From a bacterium (GTDB lineage Bacteria; CAIWAD01), in the NCBI GenBank assembly GCA_030429345.1, contig JAUIFJ010000050.1, forward strand, positions 1 to 17,904: a DNA stretch of 17,904 bases. Direction: 5' to 3'. Below the pieces are notes generated by a model. The model was not told the origin of the DNA. It saw only the letters and a list, made by a program, of their open reading frames with translations, and ran no database searches. Position numbers and translations under genes: made by a program. Of this stretch, positions 1 through 8,657 are shown piece after piece. Positions within the stretch are counted from its first letter, which is position 1, and each line of letters opens with the position of its first letter.

Positions 1-153
1 AAGGACGGTGCCAAGGACGGTGCCAAGGACGGTGCCAGGGACGGTGCCAGGGACGGTGCCAGGGACGGTGCCAAGGACGGTGCCAGGGACGGTGCCAAGG
101 ACGGTGCCAGGGACGGTGCCAAGGACGGTGCCAGGGACGGTGCCAGGGACGGT
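1..153. repeat. 12-bp tandem repeat array, about 12.75 copies
   Basis: Twelve perfect-length units plus a degenerate thirteenth, with consensus ARGGACGGTGCC. The only variable base is the second (A or G); the order of variants is A A A G G G A G A G A G G, and the last unit decays after GGACGGT. The array begins at the first base of the window, so it probably continues to the left. Because the unit is 12 bp it stays open in every frame, for example as repeating R/G-T-V-P on the plus strand. I see no start signal or domain to support translation. It lies 126 bp upstream of the HTH gene. It could be an intergenic minisatellite or the end of a low-complexity coding region. Confidence 0.95.
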
Positions 154-278
154 AGTTCAAGCGGACTTGCGGAAGAGGATTTCATTTCATTGTCAGCAGA
201 GATTCCTTTTCCAACCGAAAGAATATTTCTTCTTTTGTTGAGGCTCGGAATCACTCACGCACGAAATCCAGGACTTTC

Positions 279-638
279 ATGGACACAGCCACCTTTGTCA
301 ACAATCTCAATTACGTCTTCGGAAACATGGGAATCACCAAGGCCCATGTAGCCAAGATGTGCGGCGTTTCCAAGGCAACGGTCAGTATGTGGCTCAGTGG
401 GCGCAGGCCCTACAGGCAAAGCATCGAGACCATCGCCGAGTACTTCAGCGATCTGCTGTATCTCGATATCAGCGCCGCAGAGCTCATGCAGGAAGAGATT
501 CCTGAATTGCTGCGCCGCAATGCCGTGAAACGGGTGCTTGTCCAAAAGCTGGTGCGCGATCTGCGCCAGATGCCCCTGGAGAACCTGGTGCAGGTCTCCG
601 AGCAGGTCCAGGGCGCCGGTCCGGCGTCCAGGGACTGA
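279..638 (+). CDS. Small XRE-like helix-turn-helix DNA-binding protein
   Basis: A 119-aa protein. Residues about 12-60 form a Cro/C1-type HTH: a first helix, then 'ITKAHVAKMCGVSKATVSMWLSG' read as the scaffold and recognition helices, then a third helix leading into 'ETIAEYF'. The remaining 60 residues are helical and charged, with no membrane segment, and may be a dimerisation or partner-binding tail. The ATG is preceded by AGGA at a 5-nt spacing. The stop is followed after 8 bp by the GTG of the STAND/SARP ATPase, so the two are almost certainly co-transcribed. The likely role is a cytoplasmic transcription regulator, possibly controlling its own operon or acting as the DNA-binding partner of the ATPase. 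The target is unknown. Confidence 0.85.
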   Translation: MDTATFVNNLNYVFGNMGITKAHVAKMCGVSKATVSMWLSGRRPYRQSIETIAEYFSDLLYLDISAAELMQEEIPELLRRNAVKRVLVQKLVRDLRQMPLENLVQVSEQVQGAGPASRD

Positions 639-646
639 GATTCCCG

Positions 647-3600
647 GTGAAGCGAGCGGACGACGGCGAGGATCCCTTTGTCGGACGCGAGGAGGTCCTG
701 GACAGGCTTCTGGCCTTTCGCCGTGATACGGTGACTGCCGGTGACTGCCGGCTCTGTCTCGTCGAAGGCGAGGCCGGCGTGGGCAAGACCGCGCTAGCCG
801 GAGAGCTGCAGGACCGGTGTGACAGATCCGAAATTCGCGTGATCCGTCTACGCGCCGAGCGCGACTCCACGTTCCTCGACTTGTCCTGGCCCGGTGCAGA
901 CAACCTGCCGGACGAGCGGATCCGTACGGAAGCCGAGGCCCTGCGACTGGCGGTCCGCATGCGGCGCTATTCCCGCCTGCGTGCCCACCTGATCCTGCTC
1001 GACGACGCGCAGATCCTGGATCCGGAACAGCGTCGACTCTTCGGCCAACTTCTGGAAGAATGCAAAGGCGCTTCCCTTCCCTTCATCTTGCTGGCACGCC
1101 CGCTGGCTGCAGGCCTCCGTGGCGAGTGGCTTGCCTTCCTGGAGCAGGAAATCCCGCTTCAGGGACTCCAGGTCGATGAGCTGGCCGTCTACTGGCGGAT
1201 GCGCTTCGGCCAGGAGGGGGCCCCCGGCATGCTCGAAACCCTGCATAATGGAACGGCAGGAAACCCCAGCGCCCTGCGTGCCGTGCTCCAGGCGGCCATT
1301 GCGGCCGGAGCCATCCACTATGATGAGCTGTGCGCCTGTTGGCAGATCGCCGGTTTGGCGGGGGCCCTTCCGGACCTGATCCGAAGAGCGCGCGAAGGGG
1401 TCGTGCGGCCCTTGCTGCAGAGGCTCGACAAGAAGCAGGAAGCGGATCTGGCGGATCTGTCCGTGCTGGGCGAACAGCTCAGCCGAGAGGCGGCGCTGGG
1501 CATCTGTTCCGGTGAGCGCCTTGAGGCGCTTGTAGCACGCGGGCTGTATCGCGAGATCCTCCGCGCGCCGGAAGCCTTCGATCGGCGGGAAAGCGGATCT
1601 CCGACCCTGAGATTGTGTCACAGCCTGCTGCTGCCGCACCTGGAAGACCGGATCCGGCTGGACGCGATCCGCGTGCTCGCTCTCCTGGCCACTGCGCCGC
1701 CCTTGTACAACAGCCGGGTCCACCGCTACCTGCTGAAGCTGTGTGACGCGGATCTGCCGGCGCAGGCCCCGCCGCGCGCGATCCGGCTGCTGATCGATGA
1801 CGCGACCCATTTGCAGCGCAGTGCGGACTGGCCGCTGGGGATTGCCCTGTGCGCCCTTGCACGAAGGCTGCTGGAGCCGCTCAAGGAATCCCTGGGAGCG
1901 GAACGATGGGCCGGACTTCAAGCCCTGAGCCTGCACATCGAGCTGCAGCTGCGCAAGCGCCATCCCGAGGAAGAGGGATTCAAGGTGGCCCTGGAGCAGC
2001 TGCTCCAGCTGTGCCAGGAGCGGCCGAAGGAAGAGCTGATGCAGCGCTACCTCCTGCGTGCCTTCGTTCACCGCAACAGAGCCCAGATGCGCCTGGACTG
2101 GGAGGCGGCGCGCGCATCCTGGGACGAGATCTTCTCCTATGTCACCCGCCGCAAGGAACTGCGCCTGGGCCTGACCTGGGCGGGTCTTCTGTGTGACATC
2201 GCCCTGATGGCCGGATTGCATCGGGATCGAGAGGCCAGCCTGAGAGTGGAGAGTGAGACGCGGGCCCTGCTGTCCCGGGACGACCTGCCAGAAAGGGTTC
2301 GCGGCATGCTGCACTATGCAGAACCTCACCAGCTCTACCTTTTTGACACGTCGGAAGAGCTGGACCGCCGCCGGAAACGGCTGCGGGAGTTGGGGGGCAT
2401 TCTGGACAACCGCAATGGCACCTGGCTGACCATGCGCCTGCTCTTCCTGTGCGACACGGGCGATCTCGAAGGAGCCTTCGCCCTGTGGGAACACGCCCGG
2501 CCGCTGCTGGAGGAAACCGGGCTCGAGCGCAACCTGCTCAACGGCCAGTCGGGCATCCTCCGCCTGCTGGCCATGCGCGGAGAAGCGCCCGAGACGCTTC
2601 AGCGGGAGTTGCAACGGCTGGAGACGCACCCCCTGCTGGGAGAGGACCCCGACCTTCTCCCCCTGTTCCGGGACACGCGGATCTTCTGCGACCTGCTGGA
2701 GGGGCGAGACGACCCCCTGCTCCCGGGGGAAGAAAAGGGCCTGCTTCCCGCCTTGGCCGTGATGGCGCGGGACCGTGTCGCGGGCTTGGCCCTCTTGCCC
2801 GTATACGGAGCGCGACCGGAGCAACTGGAGAACCTGCGCGCCCTGGGGGCAGAGGAGGGATTCCGCAAGGCCTTCCGCCGTCTCTGCCGTGCGCCGCTTC
2901 TGGGCATCGAGGATCTGGTCCTGCCTCAGGTCCTGCGCGGAGTGCTGGACCAGATGGTTCTGCCGCCTGCCTCGCGCAGCGCACTCAAGCAGGACCTGTG
3001 GAAAGCCTGGCAAGTCCGGCTGAAATGGCTTGCCGAGCGGAACTGCTGGCCCAGGATCCAGCGCCTCTGTGAGCTGCTGCAGGGCTGGGCGCGACCGGGC
3101 GAACTGGCATCCTGGATGGATCACAGCCGCCAGGGACGTCGTCGCCAGCCGACCCTGGCCGTTCCGGTCAGTGAAAGGAGGCGCATTCGGCTCGAGCTGG
3201 GCGGCACCTTCCGCCTGATCGGCGAGGAGCGGGAAGAACGCTCGCTTCGGGGAGCCCGTGTGCGGACACTCTGCGGGCTGCTTTCGGCCGTCGAGATCCT
3301 GGGTCGTACACTGGAGCCGGAAGACTTCGCCCTGTTGGCTTCGGGTCGAGAAGATGACCTGGCGAAGGCCCGCAACATCCAGTACGTGACGGTGCATCGA
3401 CTGCGCGAGGCCCTGGGGGTGGATGTAATCCAAACCGACGGGGAGCGTCCGCGCTGGAACCCGCGCCGCATCCAGGTGGATGTGGTCGAGGCCTGGAACC
3501 AGCTGAACGAGGCGGCCCGCCAGGCGCGGAGGGAAGTCTACTTCCTGGCGCACGAAGCCCTGAACTCCGCCCGCAAGGTCCTTTTTGCCGGCGAGGCCTT

Positions 3601-3859
3601 TGCCGGCCTGGAAACCGAATTCTTCGACGCCCTGCGCGAGGACCTGGCCGCCACGCACCGCCGTGTGACAAGTGATCTTGCCCGTCGCCTGGAGCGGGAA
3701 GAGGATCCGGACGGCGTGATCCAGGTGCTGCAGCCATGGATGGAAGCCTATCCCGACGACGAGGAGCTGGGCGACCTGCTTTGCCCCGCGCTTGAAGCCC
3801 GCGAACGGCACGGGGAAGCAGAAACCCTGCGCCGCCGCATGCGCGGTTCAAGGGACTAG
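647..3859 (+). CDS. STAND-type ATPase transcription regulator with C-terminal SARP-like winged helix and BTAD
   Basis: A 1070-aa cytoplasmic protein starting at GTG. An N-terminal AAA/STAND module opens with FVGRE (11-15), then Walker A GEAGVGKT (41-48) and Walker B LILLDDAQ (115-122), as in MalT/AfsR-like signalling ATPases. The middle (about 370-840) is rich in Leu, Glu and Arg and is likely helical TPR/ARM-type repeats. Around residue 845 a beta-strand start (RIRLELGGTFRLIG) leads into an OmpR-type winged helix. Its probable recognition helix is YVTVHRLREALG near 909-920. A BTAD-like helical tail follows to the C-terminus. In SARP regulators such as AfsR the DNA-binding/BTAD part is usually N-terminal, so the order here is reversed. 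It is the second gene of an operon with the small HTH protein. The start has only a weak ribosome-binding site (AGGGA about 12 nt away), which suggests translational coupling. The ligand and regulon are unknown; the convergent protease operon is one candidate. Confidence 0.85.
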   Translation: MKRADDGEDPFVGREEVLDRLLAFRRDTVTAGDCRLCLVEGEAGVGKTALAGELQDRCDRSEIRVIRLRAERDSTFLDLSWPGADNLPDERIRTEAEALRLAVRMRRYSRLRAHLILLDDAQILDPEQRRLFGQLLEECKGASLPFILLARPLAAGLRGEWLAFLEQEIPLQGLQVDELAVYWRMRFGQEGAPGMLETLHNGTAGNPSALRAVLQAAIAAGAIHYDELCACWQIAGLAGALPDLIRRAREGVVRPLLQRLDKKQEADLADLSVLGEQLSREAALGICSGERLEALVARGLYREILRAPEAFDRRESGSPTLRLCHSLLLPHLEDRIRLDAIRVLALLATAPPLYNSRVHRYLLKLCDADLPAQAPPRAIRLLIDDATHLQRSADWPLGIALCALARRLLEPLKESLGAERWAGLQALSLHIELQLRKRHPEEEGFKVALEQLLQLCQERPKEELMQRYLLRAFVHRNRAQMRLDWEAARASWDEIFSYVTRRKELRLGLTWAGLLCDIALMAGLHRDREASLRVESETRALLSRDDLPERVRGMLHYAEPHQLYLFDTSEELDRRRKRLRELGGILDNRNGTWLTMRLLFLCDTGDLEGAFALWEHARPLLEETGLERNLLNGQSGILRLLAMRGEAPETLQRELQRLETHPLLGEDPDLLPLFRDTRIFCDLLEGRDDPLLPGEEKGLLPALAVMARDRVAGLALLPVYGARPEQLENLRALGAEEGFRKAFRRLCRAPLLGIEDLVLPQVLRGVLDQMVLPPASRSALKQDLWKAWQVRLKWLAERNCWPRIQRLCELLQGWARPGELASWMDHSRQGRRRQPTLAVPVSERRRIRLELGGTFRLIGEEREERSLRGARVRTLCGLLSAVEILGRTLEPEDFALLASGREDDLAKARNIQYVTVHRLREALGVDVIQTDGERPRWNPRRIQVDVVEAWNQLNEAARQARREVYFLAHEALNSARKVLFAGEAFAGLETEFFDALREDLAATHRRVTSDLARRLEREEDPDGVIQVLQPWMEAYPDDEELGDLLCPALEARERHGEAETLRRRMRGSRD

Positions 3860-3906
3860 CTTTCTTTCCCCCTTCCGTGACTCATGGTGTTTCCGCCCGA
3901 AAAAGA

Positions 3907-3938
3907 CCGGGGCCGGCACACGCATGTGCCGGCCCCGG
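3907..3938 (-). terminator. Strong hairpin terminator between convergent operons
   Basis: A perfect 14-bp GC-rich stem (CCGGGGCCGGCACA, 3907-3920, pairing with 3925-3938) closes a 4-nt loop. Read on the minus strand, a five-T tract (3904-3900) follows within two bases of the stem. This fits an intrinsic terminator for the protease operon. On the plus strand the stem lies about 48 bp after the STAND gene stop but has no T-run, so termination in that direction is less certain. Confidence 0.85.
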
Positions 3939-3968
3939 CCGGGGGGTACTTCCTGATGGAAGTCGAGA

Positions 3969-6900
3969 CTACTTCAAGTCAGTTCGCAGGATGGGATGCT
4001 TCGTCTTCGCATCGAAGGCAGGCAGATCCTGGAAGAGGTCGCCGATCTTCGTGTTGGCGGGAACGTCCGCTCCCACACTGGCAGAAACGACCCAGCCGTC
4101 GGTATCCACGCCGTATACCCGCAGGAAGCCCATGTCGAGCATGCCAACGGCGTGGTAGTTCAGGTTCAGGTTCGTCAAGTCGGTCTGTGCGACACCGAAG
4201 CCGACGAAGTACATGTTGTCCGCATACTCCAGCACGTAGTGGTCGATCTCCAGCGGATCCCCGTTGACATCCTCGGTCACGGGCGTCCACTGGGCATTGA
4301 CGATCGCCAGGCCGGCGCTGAAGTCGACCGGGGTCATCGTCAGGTCGGTGATCTGGGCCGGCTCGCCCGGGGCGTTGAAGCGGATGCGGTAGGTCGCGTC
4401 CTGTCCCAGGTCGACGCTGCCGGTCTTGTAGACGGCCACGCCGTGCCAGCCGGTGACCGTGGCGCTGAAGCTGCCGGTCTCGTCCTGTCCGCCGCCGTTG
4501 CTGTTCAGGTGCACGACGTTCGTGTACATCTGGACGTAGTCCAGGCCGGCCGCGTAGACGGCAATGCCGAGGTCCGCGTTGCCCGAATCGATGCCCAGGG
4601 TCAGGTCATAGCTCGACCCGGCGGTCAGGTAGACGGCGAAGGCGTCCACGATGTTGTTGCCGTTCATCGCGAAGGGGCCGTTGGGACCGGAGGTGGACAG
4701 GTTGGCCTGGCGGGTGGAGAACTCGACCACGTAGTCGCTGGTCGAGGGATCCGCCGGATAGGTGCTGTGGTGGTTGATGCCGACGTCCTTGACTCCGTTG
4801 GTCACGTAGTCGTTGATGCCCACCAGGACCGTCTCCCCGTCGGCGCCGATCGTGTTCGCCTCCGGATCCAGCAGGGCCGTATTGTCGGTCGCGTGGTAGT
4901 CATAGGCATGGATGTTCAGGCCCGACGAGGCGTCGACAGGCACGGCGGCCATGAAACTCCAGCTGACCGGCAGGCAGGAATAGCCGTGCTGCATGAAGTT
5001 GCCGCCGGGGGTAGTGGGCGCTCCCGTATCACGGTAGTTCGGGGCCGCGCTGCGGACCATCGGGCTCTGGCTGCCGATGGCGTAGGGCTCGACCACGTAG
5101 CGTTCCCAGGCACTGTTGTTGAAGGGCGAGCAGCTGCCGGCCAGGTCGTGGGGTTCGACGATTTCCTCGTTGACATCGATGTGTACACCCAGTTCGTGAC
5201 GGCCGCCGAGAACCATGCCGATCGTGCGGTTGTTCGTGTGCAGTGTCACACCCGCACCGAAGGCGGAAAAGTCTCCGGTCAGGAGGCGCTCGGGACCATT
5301 CAGGGAGAATCGGGTATTGCTGCCGCTCTGGAAGGTGGCGAAGCCGATGTTGGTGTAGCCGGCGTCCACGTCCAGCACGCCTTCCTCGATCAGCGGATCC
5401 GTGATACCGATGGGATCGGAATCGTTGCGCAGGGTGAAGGGATTGTCGGCGCCGCCGTAGATGCCGTGGGTCAGGTCGCCCATGGTGGGCAGGCCCCAGA
5501 TGAAGTTGTAGCTGGCGCTCAGGGGCACGTCGCTGAGGGCGTCCTTGGCGATGACCACGCAATGGAATCCTGTTTCAGTCGGCGTGAAGAGGATTTCCTC
5601 GGAGTCGCCGGGACCGCCGCTGTTGAAGGTGCCCTGGGCGAGGCTGCGAGTGAAATACTCCTGGCTGGGTCCGTAAATGAAGACCGCCAGGTCGGCCGAA
5701 CCGCTGCAGACTTCGAGCAGGATCTGGATCTGCTCGCCGTCGGTCAGGTTCAGTTCGAAGGCGTCTACCAGCTCGTTGGCATCCAGGCTGCCGCTGACCT
5801 CCAGGATCGGCGCACTGGTGGGTGTCGACAGGTACGAGCTGCCGTCGCCTTCGAAGACATAATTGGAGTTGGAGTCGTTGGGATTGAGCACGCCGACACG
5901 ATCCATGTCGCTGCCGCCGTTGGCGTTGGTGCCGACGAAGTCGACCAGCGTGCCGTAGCTGCTGCTCGCGACGTTTGCGCCGAAACCGGTGGTGGCCGTG
6001 ACACCTTCCGCGTGTCCGCGGATGTCATAGTTGGTCGAACCGTCCGTCGAGGCGGCCGCGTAGACTTCCCAGAAGCCGGGCAGATCCCCGCCGTTGTAGA
6101 AGCCGTCGCAGCTGTACCAGAAGTAGTTGGCGGGAGCACGCTTGGGGCCGCGGCTGTAGACAACCGGCGAGTCCGGCGTGAAGGTCGTGCCTTCCCAGAC
6201 GTACTCGTGATACGAGTCGTTGTTCGTCTCGCTGCCTTCTTCCAGGGCCGTCAGGTCGTCGCAACGCTGGCTGACCATGTGCCGGCCGCCGCGCACCTGG
6301 TGGCCCCATTCGCGGACGAAAGTGAAGGTATTGGGGTTGAGGTCGCCACTGTAGGTCGCCCAGGTAATCAGCGCATCATCCCGGTAGTAGCCGGAACGAG
6401 CAGGATTCGCCGCGCTGTAGAAGCTGCTGTTGATCCACTTCCAGTCGATGTAGGTCGTCGCCGGAGCCGGGGCGAGTGCAGTAGCCGGGATCTCGCCGTC
6501 CGGGGCGGCCGTCGTGATCTTGGGCACGATGTCCGCGTCCCAACCACTCACATAGGGCTCCAGATCCGGAGCCAGGATGCCCATCATGTTGGGCAGCACG
6601 CTGATCTCGCGGGTGAAGTCCGAGTTCTGCGGAGTGCCGTTCTTCTGCAGCCGGCTGCGCAGGGTCGCCGCGCTCGGGTATGCGCCGGCGCCGCTCTCGT
6701 AGCGGTGGATCAGCGCCAGCGAAGCCATGGTGCTGGCGACGATCGGCGTGGCGCTCGAGGTGCCGCTGAAGCTGAAAGTATACTCCTGGGAGCAGTCGCC
6801 GGGATCGCCGTCGAAGCGATTGCCGTAGCCGAGGGTCTCGACGCCCTCGCCCCAGCCGTATACGTCCACGCGGGAACCGTGACTGGTCCAGCACATGGGA

Positions 6901-8060
6901 TCGTGGGAGTTGCCCTGGCTGCCGGCGCCGATGACCACGGCGTCGGAATCGCGGAACCAGCGCTGGAAGGCGTTTCCGTATACGCCGCTGTCCAGGTCCA
7001 TGCTGCCGTTGCCGGCGGCCTGGGCGCAGAAGATGCCGTTGGCGCTGTTGACGGAGATCGCGTCGAAGTTGTCGGTCCAGTACTCCATGGCAATGTACTC
7101 GAACTGACCGCAGTTGCAGGTGCAGGTCGTACCCTGGGTCGGGCCGGGAGCGTGGACTTCGATCAGGTAGGTCTCGCCGAGAATCAGGCTGTTGCCCGTT
7201 TCGGCGATGGCGTTGGAAATGTCGGGATAACTGACGCCGCTGGTGTTGGCCCAGTCGCGCGCCGTGGCCCGGGTGTCGTGAACCATGCCGGTCACGCCGA
7301 AGCCGTTGTCGCAGGCATGCATCACGCCGACGACGGCGATGCCGTGGTCGCCGATTCCGCCGTTGTCGTTGTAGATCGTGAAGTTGGTGTCCATGTCCTC
7401 GTGATCGGGGCACCAGCTCTGCTCAATGTCCTGGATCCAGTAGCCGGAGGTTCCGTCGCCGTAGGTGCTGAAGTCCCAGGCGTACTGCATGCCCACGCCT
7501 TCCGGCGCCGGGTCCATGTATTCCTGCTGGGCTTCGTAGTCGCCGGTGGTGGGCGCGACATCGGAGTTGCACACGGCCTCCTCGGCCAGGGGCGAGAAAT
7601 GGCAGGTCTGGATCAGGTCGACGTCCAGCAGGTCCAGCAGCAGCTGCTTCGGCTGGGCGATGTCTTCGCTGAGTTCAAGGGTGTAGTAGTTGTTCATGTC
7701 GGCCAGGTCGATGCCGCTCAGCCTCTCGCCGCGGTCGACCCAGGCGTCCACTTCCTGCTCGCTCAGGCCGTAGATCGTGCGACGCAGCTTGGCCATGGGG
7801 TATTTCTTGAGGAAGGCCTCGAAGGGAGCCATGCTGTGGCCCTCCAGGGAAACGAGCCTTCCGTCGCGCAGGCGCACGCGGGTCTCTTCGGAGAATTTCA
7901 GGACGACGTGGCGCGTGTTCACTTTTTCCGGCGAGACCAGGTCCACGTAGTGGTCGCGGGGCAACAGCTGGTTGCGCTGTTCCAGGCTGTAGTCGTGCAG
8001 GGCCAGTGCCGGGGCCGCCAGAGCGGCGGCAAGGGTGGTCGTGATCAGAATGCGTTTCAT
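3969..8060 (-). CDS. Secreted subtilisin-like serine protease (peptidase S8) with multidomain C-terminus
   Basis: A 1363-aa exported endopeptidase. Residues 1-20 are a clean signal peptide ending ALA. Residues about 45-160 resemble an I9-like propeptide. The S8 catalytic domain follows, with Asp211 (YWIQDIEQSW), His239 (GIGDHGIAVVGVM), oxyanion Asn351 (AAGNG) and nucleophile Ser435 (FSGTSSATP), so it should be active. Between His and Asn there is a Cys-rich insertion (TCTCNCG, about 312-318), likely disulfide-linked. The long C-terminal half is beta-rich: two PPC-like domains near 757-860 and 1130-1240, each opening with a VDAF motif, and an Fn3-like region from about 1243. No type IX sorting tail is visible. 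The ATG overlaps the stop of the upstream small gene by 4 nt (ATGA), with GGAGGTG five bases before it, so translation is coupled. A terminator follows the gene. The role is probably extracellular protein degradation or processing. Confidence 0.93.
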   Translation of the reverse strand: MKRILITTTLAAALAAPALALHDYSLEQRNQLLPRDHYVDLVSPEKVNTRHVVLKFSEETRVRLRDGRLVSLEGHSMAPFEAFLKKYPMAKLRRTIYGLSEQEVDAWVDRGERLSGIDLADMNNYYTLELSEDIAQPKQLLLDLLDVDLIQTCHFSPLAEEAVCNSDVAPTTGDYEAQQEYMDPAPEGVGMQYAWDFSTYGDGTSGYWIQDIEQSWCPDHEDMDTNFTIYNDNGGIGDHGIAVVGVMHACDNGFGVTGMVHDTRATARDWANTSGVSYPDISNAIAETGNSLILGETYLIEVHAPGPTQGTTCTCNCGQFEYIAMEYWTDNFDAISVNSANGIFCAQAAGNGSMDLDSGVYGNAFQRWFRDSDAVVIGAGSQGNSHDPMCWTSHGSRVDVYGWGEGVETLGYGNRFDGDPGDCSQEYTFSFSGTSSATPIVASTMASLALIHRYESGAGAYPSAATLRSRLQKNGTPQNSDFTREISVLPNMMGILAPDLEPYVSGWDADIVPKITTAAPDGEIPATALAPAPATTYIDWKWINSSFYSAANPARSGYYRDDALITWATYSGDLNPNTFTFVREWGHQVRGGRHMVSQRCDDLTALEEGSETNNDSYHEYVWEGTTFTPDSPVVYSRGPKRAPANYFWYSCDGFYNGGDLPGFWEVYAAASTDGSTNYDIRGHAEGVTATTGFGANVASSSYGTLVDFVGTNANGGSDMDRVGVLNPNDSNSNYVFEGDGSSYLSTPTSAPILEVSGSLDANELVDAFELNLTDGEQIQILLEVCSGSADLAVFIYGPSQEYFTRSLAQGTFNSGGPGDSEEILFTPTETGFHCVVIAKDALSDVPLSASYNFIWGLPTMGDLTHGIYGGADNPFTLRNDSDPIGITDPLIEEGVLDVDAGYTNIGFATFQSGSNTRFSLNGPERLLTGDFSAFGAGVTLHTNNRTIGMVLGGRHELGVHIDVNEEIVEPHDLAGSCSPFNNSAWERYVVEPYAIGSQSPMVRSAAPNYRDTGAPTTPGGNFMQHGYSCLPVSWSFMAAVPVDASSGLNIHAYDYHATDNTALLDPEANTIGADGETVLVGINDYVTNGVKDVGINHHSTYPADPSTSDYVVEFSTRQANLSTSGPNGPFAMNGNNIVDAFAVYLTAGSSYDLTLGIDSGNADLGIAVYAAGLDYVQMYTNVVHLNSNGGGQDETGSFSATVTGWHGVAVYKTGSVDLGQDATYRIRFNAPGEPAQITDLTMTPVDFSAGLAIVNAQWTPVTEDVNGDPLEIDHYVLEYADNMYFVGFGVAQTDLTNLNLNYHAVGMLDMGFLRVYGVDTDGWVVSASVGADVPANTKIGDLFQDLPAFDAKTKHPILRTDLK

Positions 8061-8656
8061 CGGTTCACCTCCACGGCATCGCCGCTCTGCTTGAGGTCGC
8101 CCGTCGCGGTCTGCTGTGTGACAGGGCTCGAAGCGCTCTTCCTCGGCGAGGCCTTCAGCTGGGGCGAGTCGGCGCGCTTTTGCGCGTCGCTCAGGACCGC
8201 TTCGCGATCGGCGGAAATGGTGACGGGTGCCTGCATCTGGCGCAGGACTTCCCTCAGGTTTTCGGCACGGAACTCATCACCGGCAGCGATGGCTTCCTGC
8301 AGCAGCAGCTGGCGCTCGGCCAGGTCATTGGCCAGGCGCAGGTCCTGCATCTCGTTCTCGAGGGCGAGAATTTCGGCATTGTCGTCGCTGGCCAGCACGC
8401 GAGCCTCCAGGGCGCTCCACTGCGACTGGAAATCGGCGCGCAGGGCGGCGACAGCAGGAGAAACCTGGTCGGCGATGCGCAAGGGCATGCCGCTGGCCGG
8501 CTCCACCTCGGCGATGGCCGCCTGGCGGACGGTCGTGTCTTCGACGCGATTGTAGGTATGATCCCCTTCGCGGTCGTGGCCTTCCTCATCGGGCGCGGCC
8601 CAGGCCAGTCCGGCCAGGGCGCCGCAAAGGGCCATGCAAATCAGTTTCTGCTTCAT
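8057..8656 (-). CDS. Small secreted coiled-coil protein of the protease operon
   Basis: A 199-aa protein that I do not recognise as a named family. Residues 1-20 (MKQKLICMALCGALAGLAWA) form a signal peptide cut after AWA. Residues about 65-150 are strongly helical and charged, with coiled-coil character, including ENEMQDLRLANDLAERQLLL and a following A-x-x-A-G-D-E-F-R-A-E-N-L segment. The C-terminal 40 residues are Ser/Lys/Gln-rich and probably disordered. It is the middle gene of a three-gene operon. Its ATG lies one base after the stop of the upstream gene, and its own stop overlaps the protease ATG. Such tight coupling suggests a partner made in proportion to the protease, for example a periplasmic chaperone, inhibitor or substrate. 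That role is inference. The last residues DAVEVNR overlap the protease ribosome-binding site. Confidence 0.82.
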   Translation of the reverse strand: MKQKLICMALCGALAGLAWAAPDEEGHDREGDHTYNRVEDTTVRQAAIAEVEPASGMPLRIADQVSPAVAALRADFQSQWSALEARVLASDDNAEILALENEMQDLRLANDLAERQLLLQEAIAAGDEFRAENLREVLRQMQAPVTISADREAVLSDAQKRADSPQLKASPRKSASSPVTQQTATGDLKQSGDAVEVNR

Positions 8657-8657
8657 C

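Noticed and set aside
8-241. A 77-codon frame through the tandem repeat starting at GTG
   Set aside because: A 12-bp repeat is open in all frames. There is no ribosome-binding site and the non-repeat tail has no recognisable features.
848-3811. A 987-codon open frame on the minus strand opposite the STAND gene
   Set aside because: It is a composition shadow of the high-GC gene, which has clear Walker motifs and a winged helix. The shadow shows no recognisable motif.
3996-8555. A 1519-codon open frame on the plus strand opposite the protease operon
   Set aside because: It is antisense to a protein with signal peptide and complete S8 catalytic residues. Its Val/Gly/Asp/His-rich composition is what GC-biased codons give on the opposite strand, and no domain or coherent start signal is visible.
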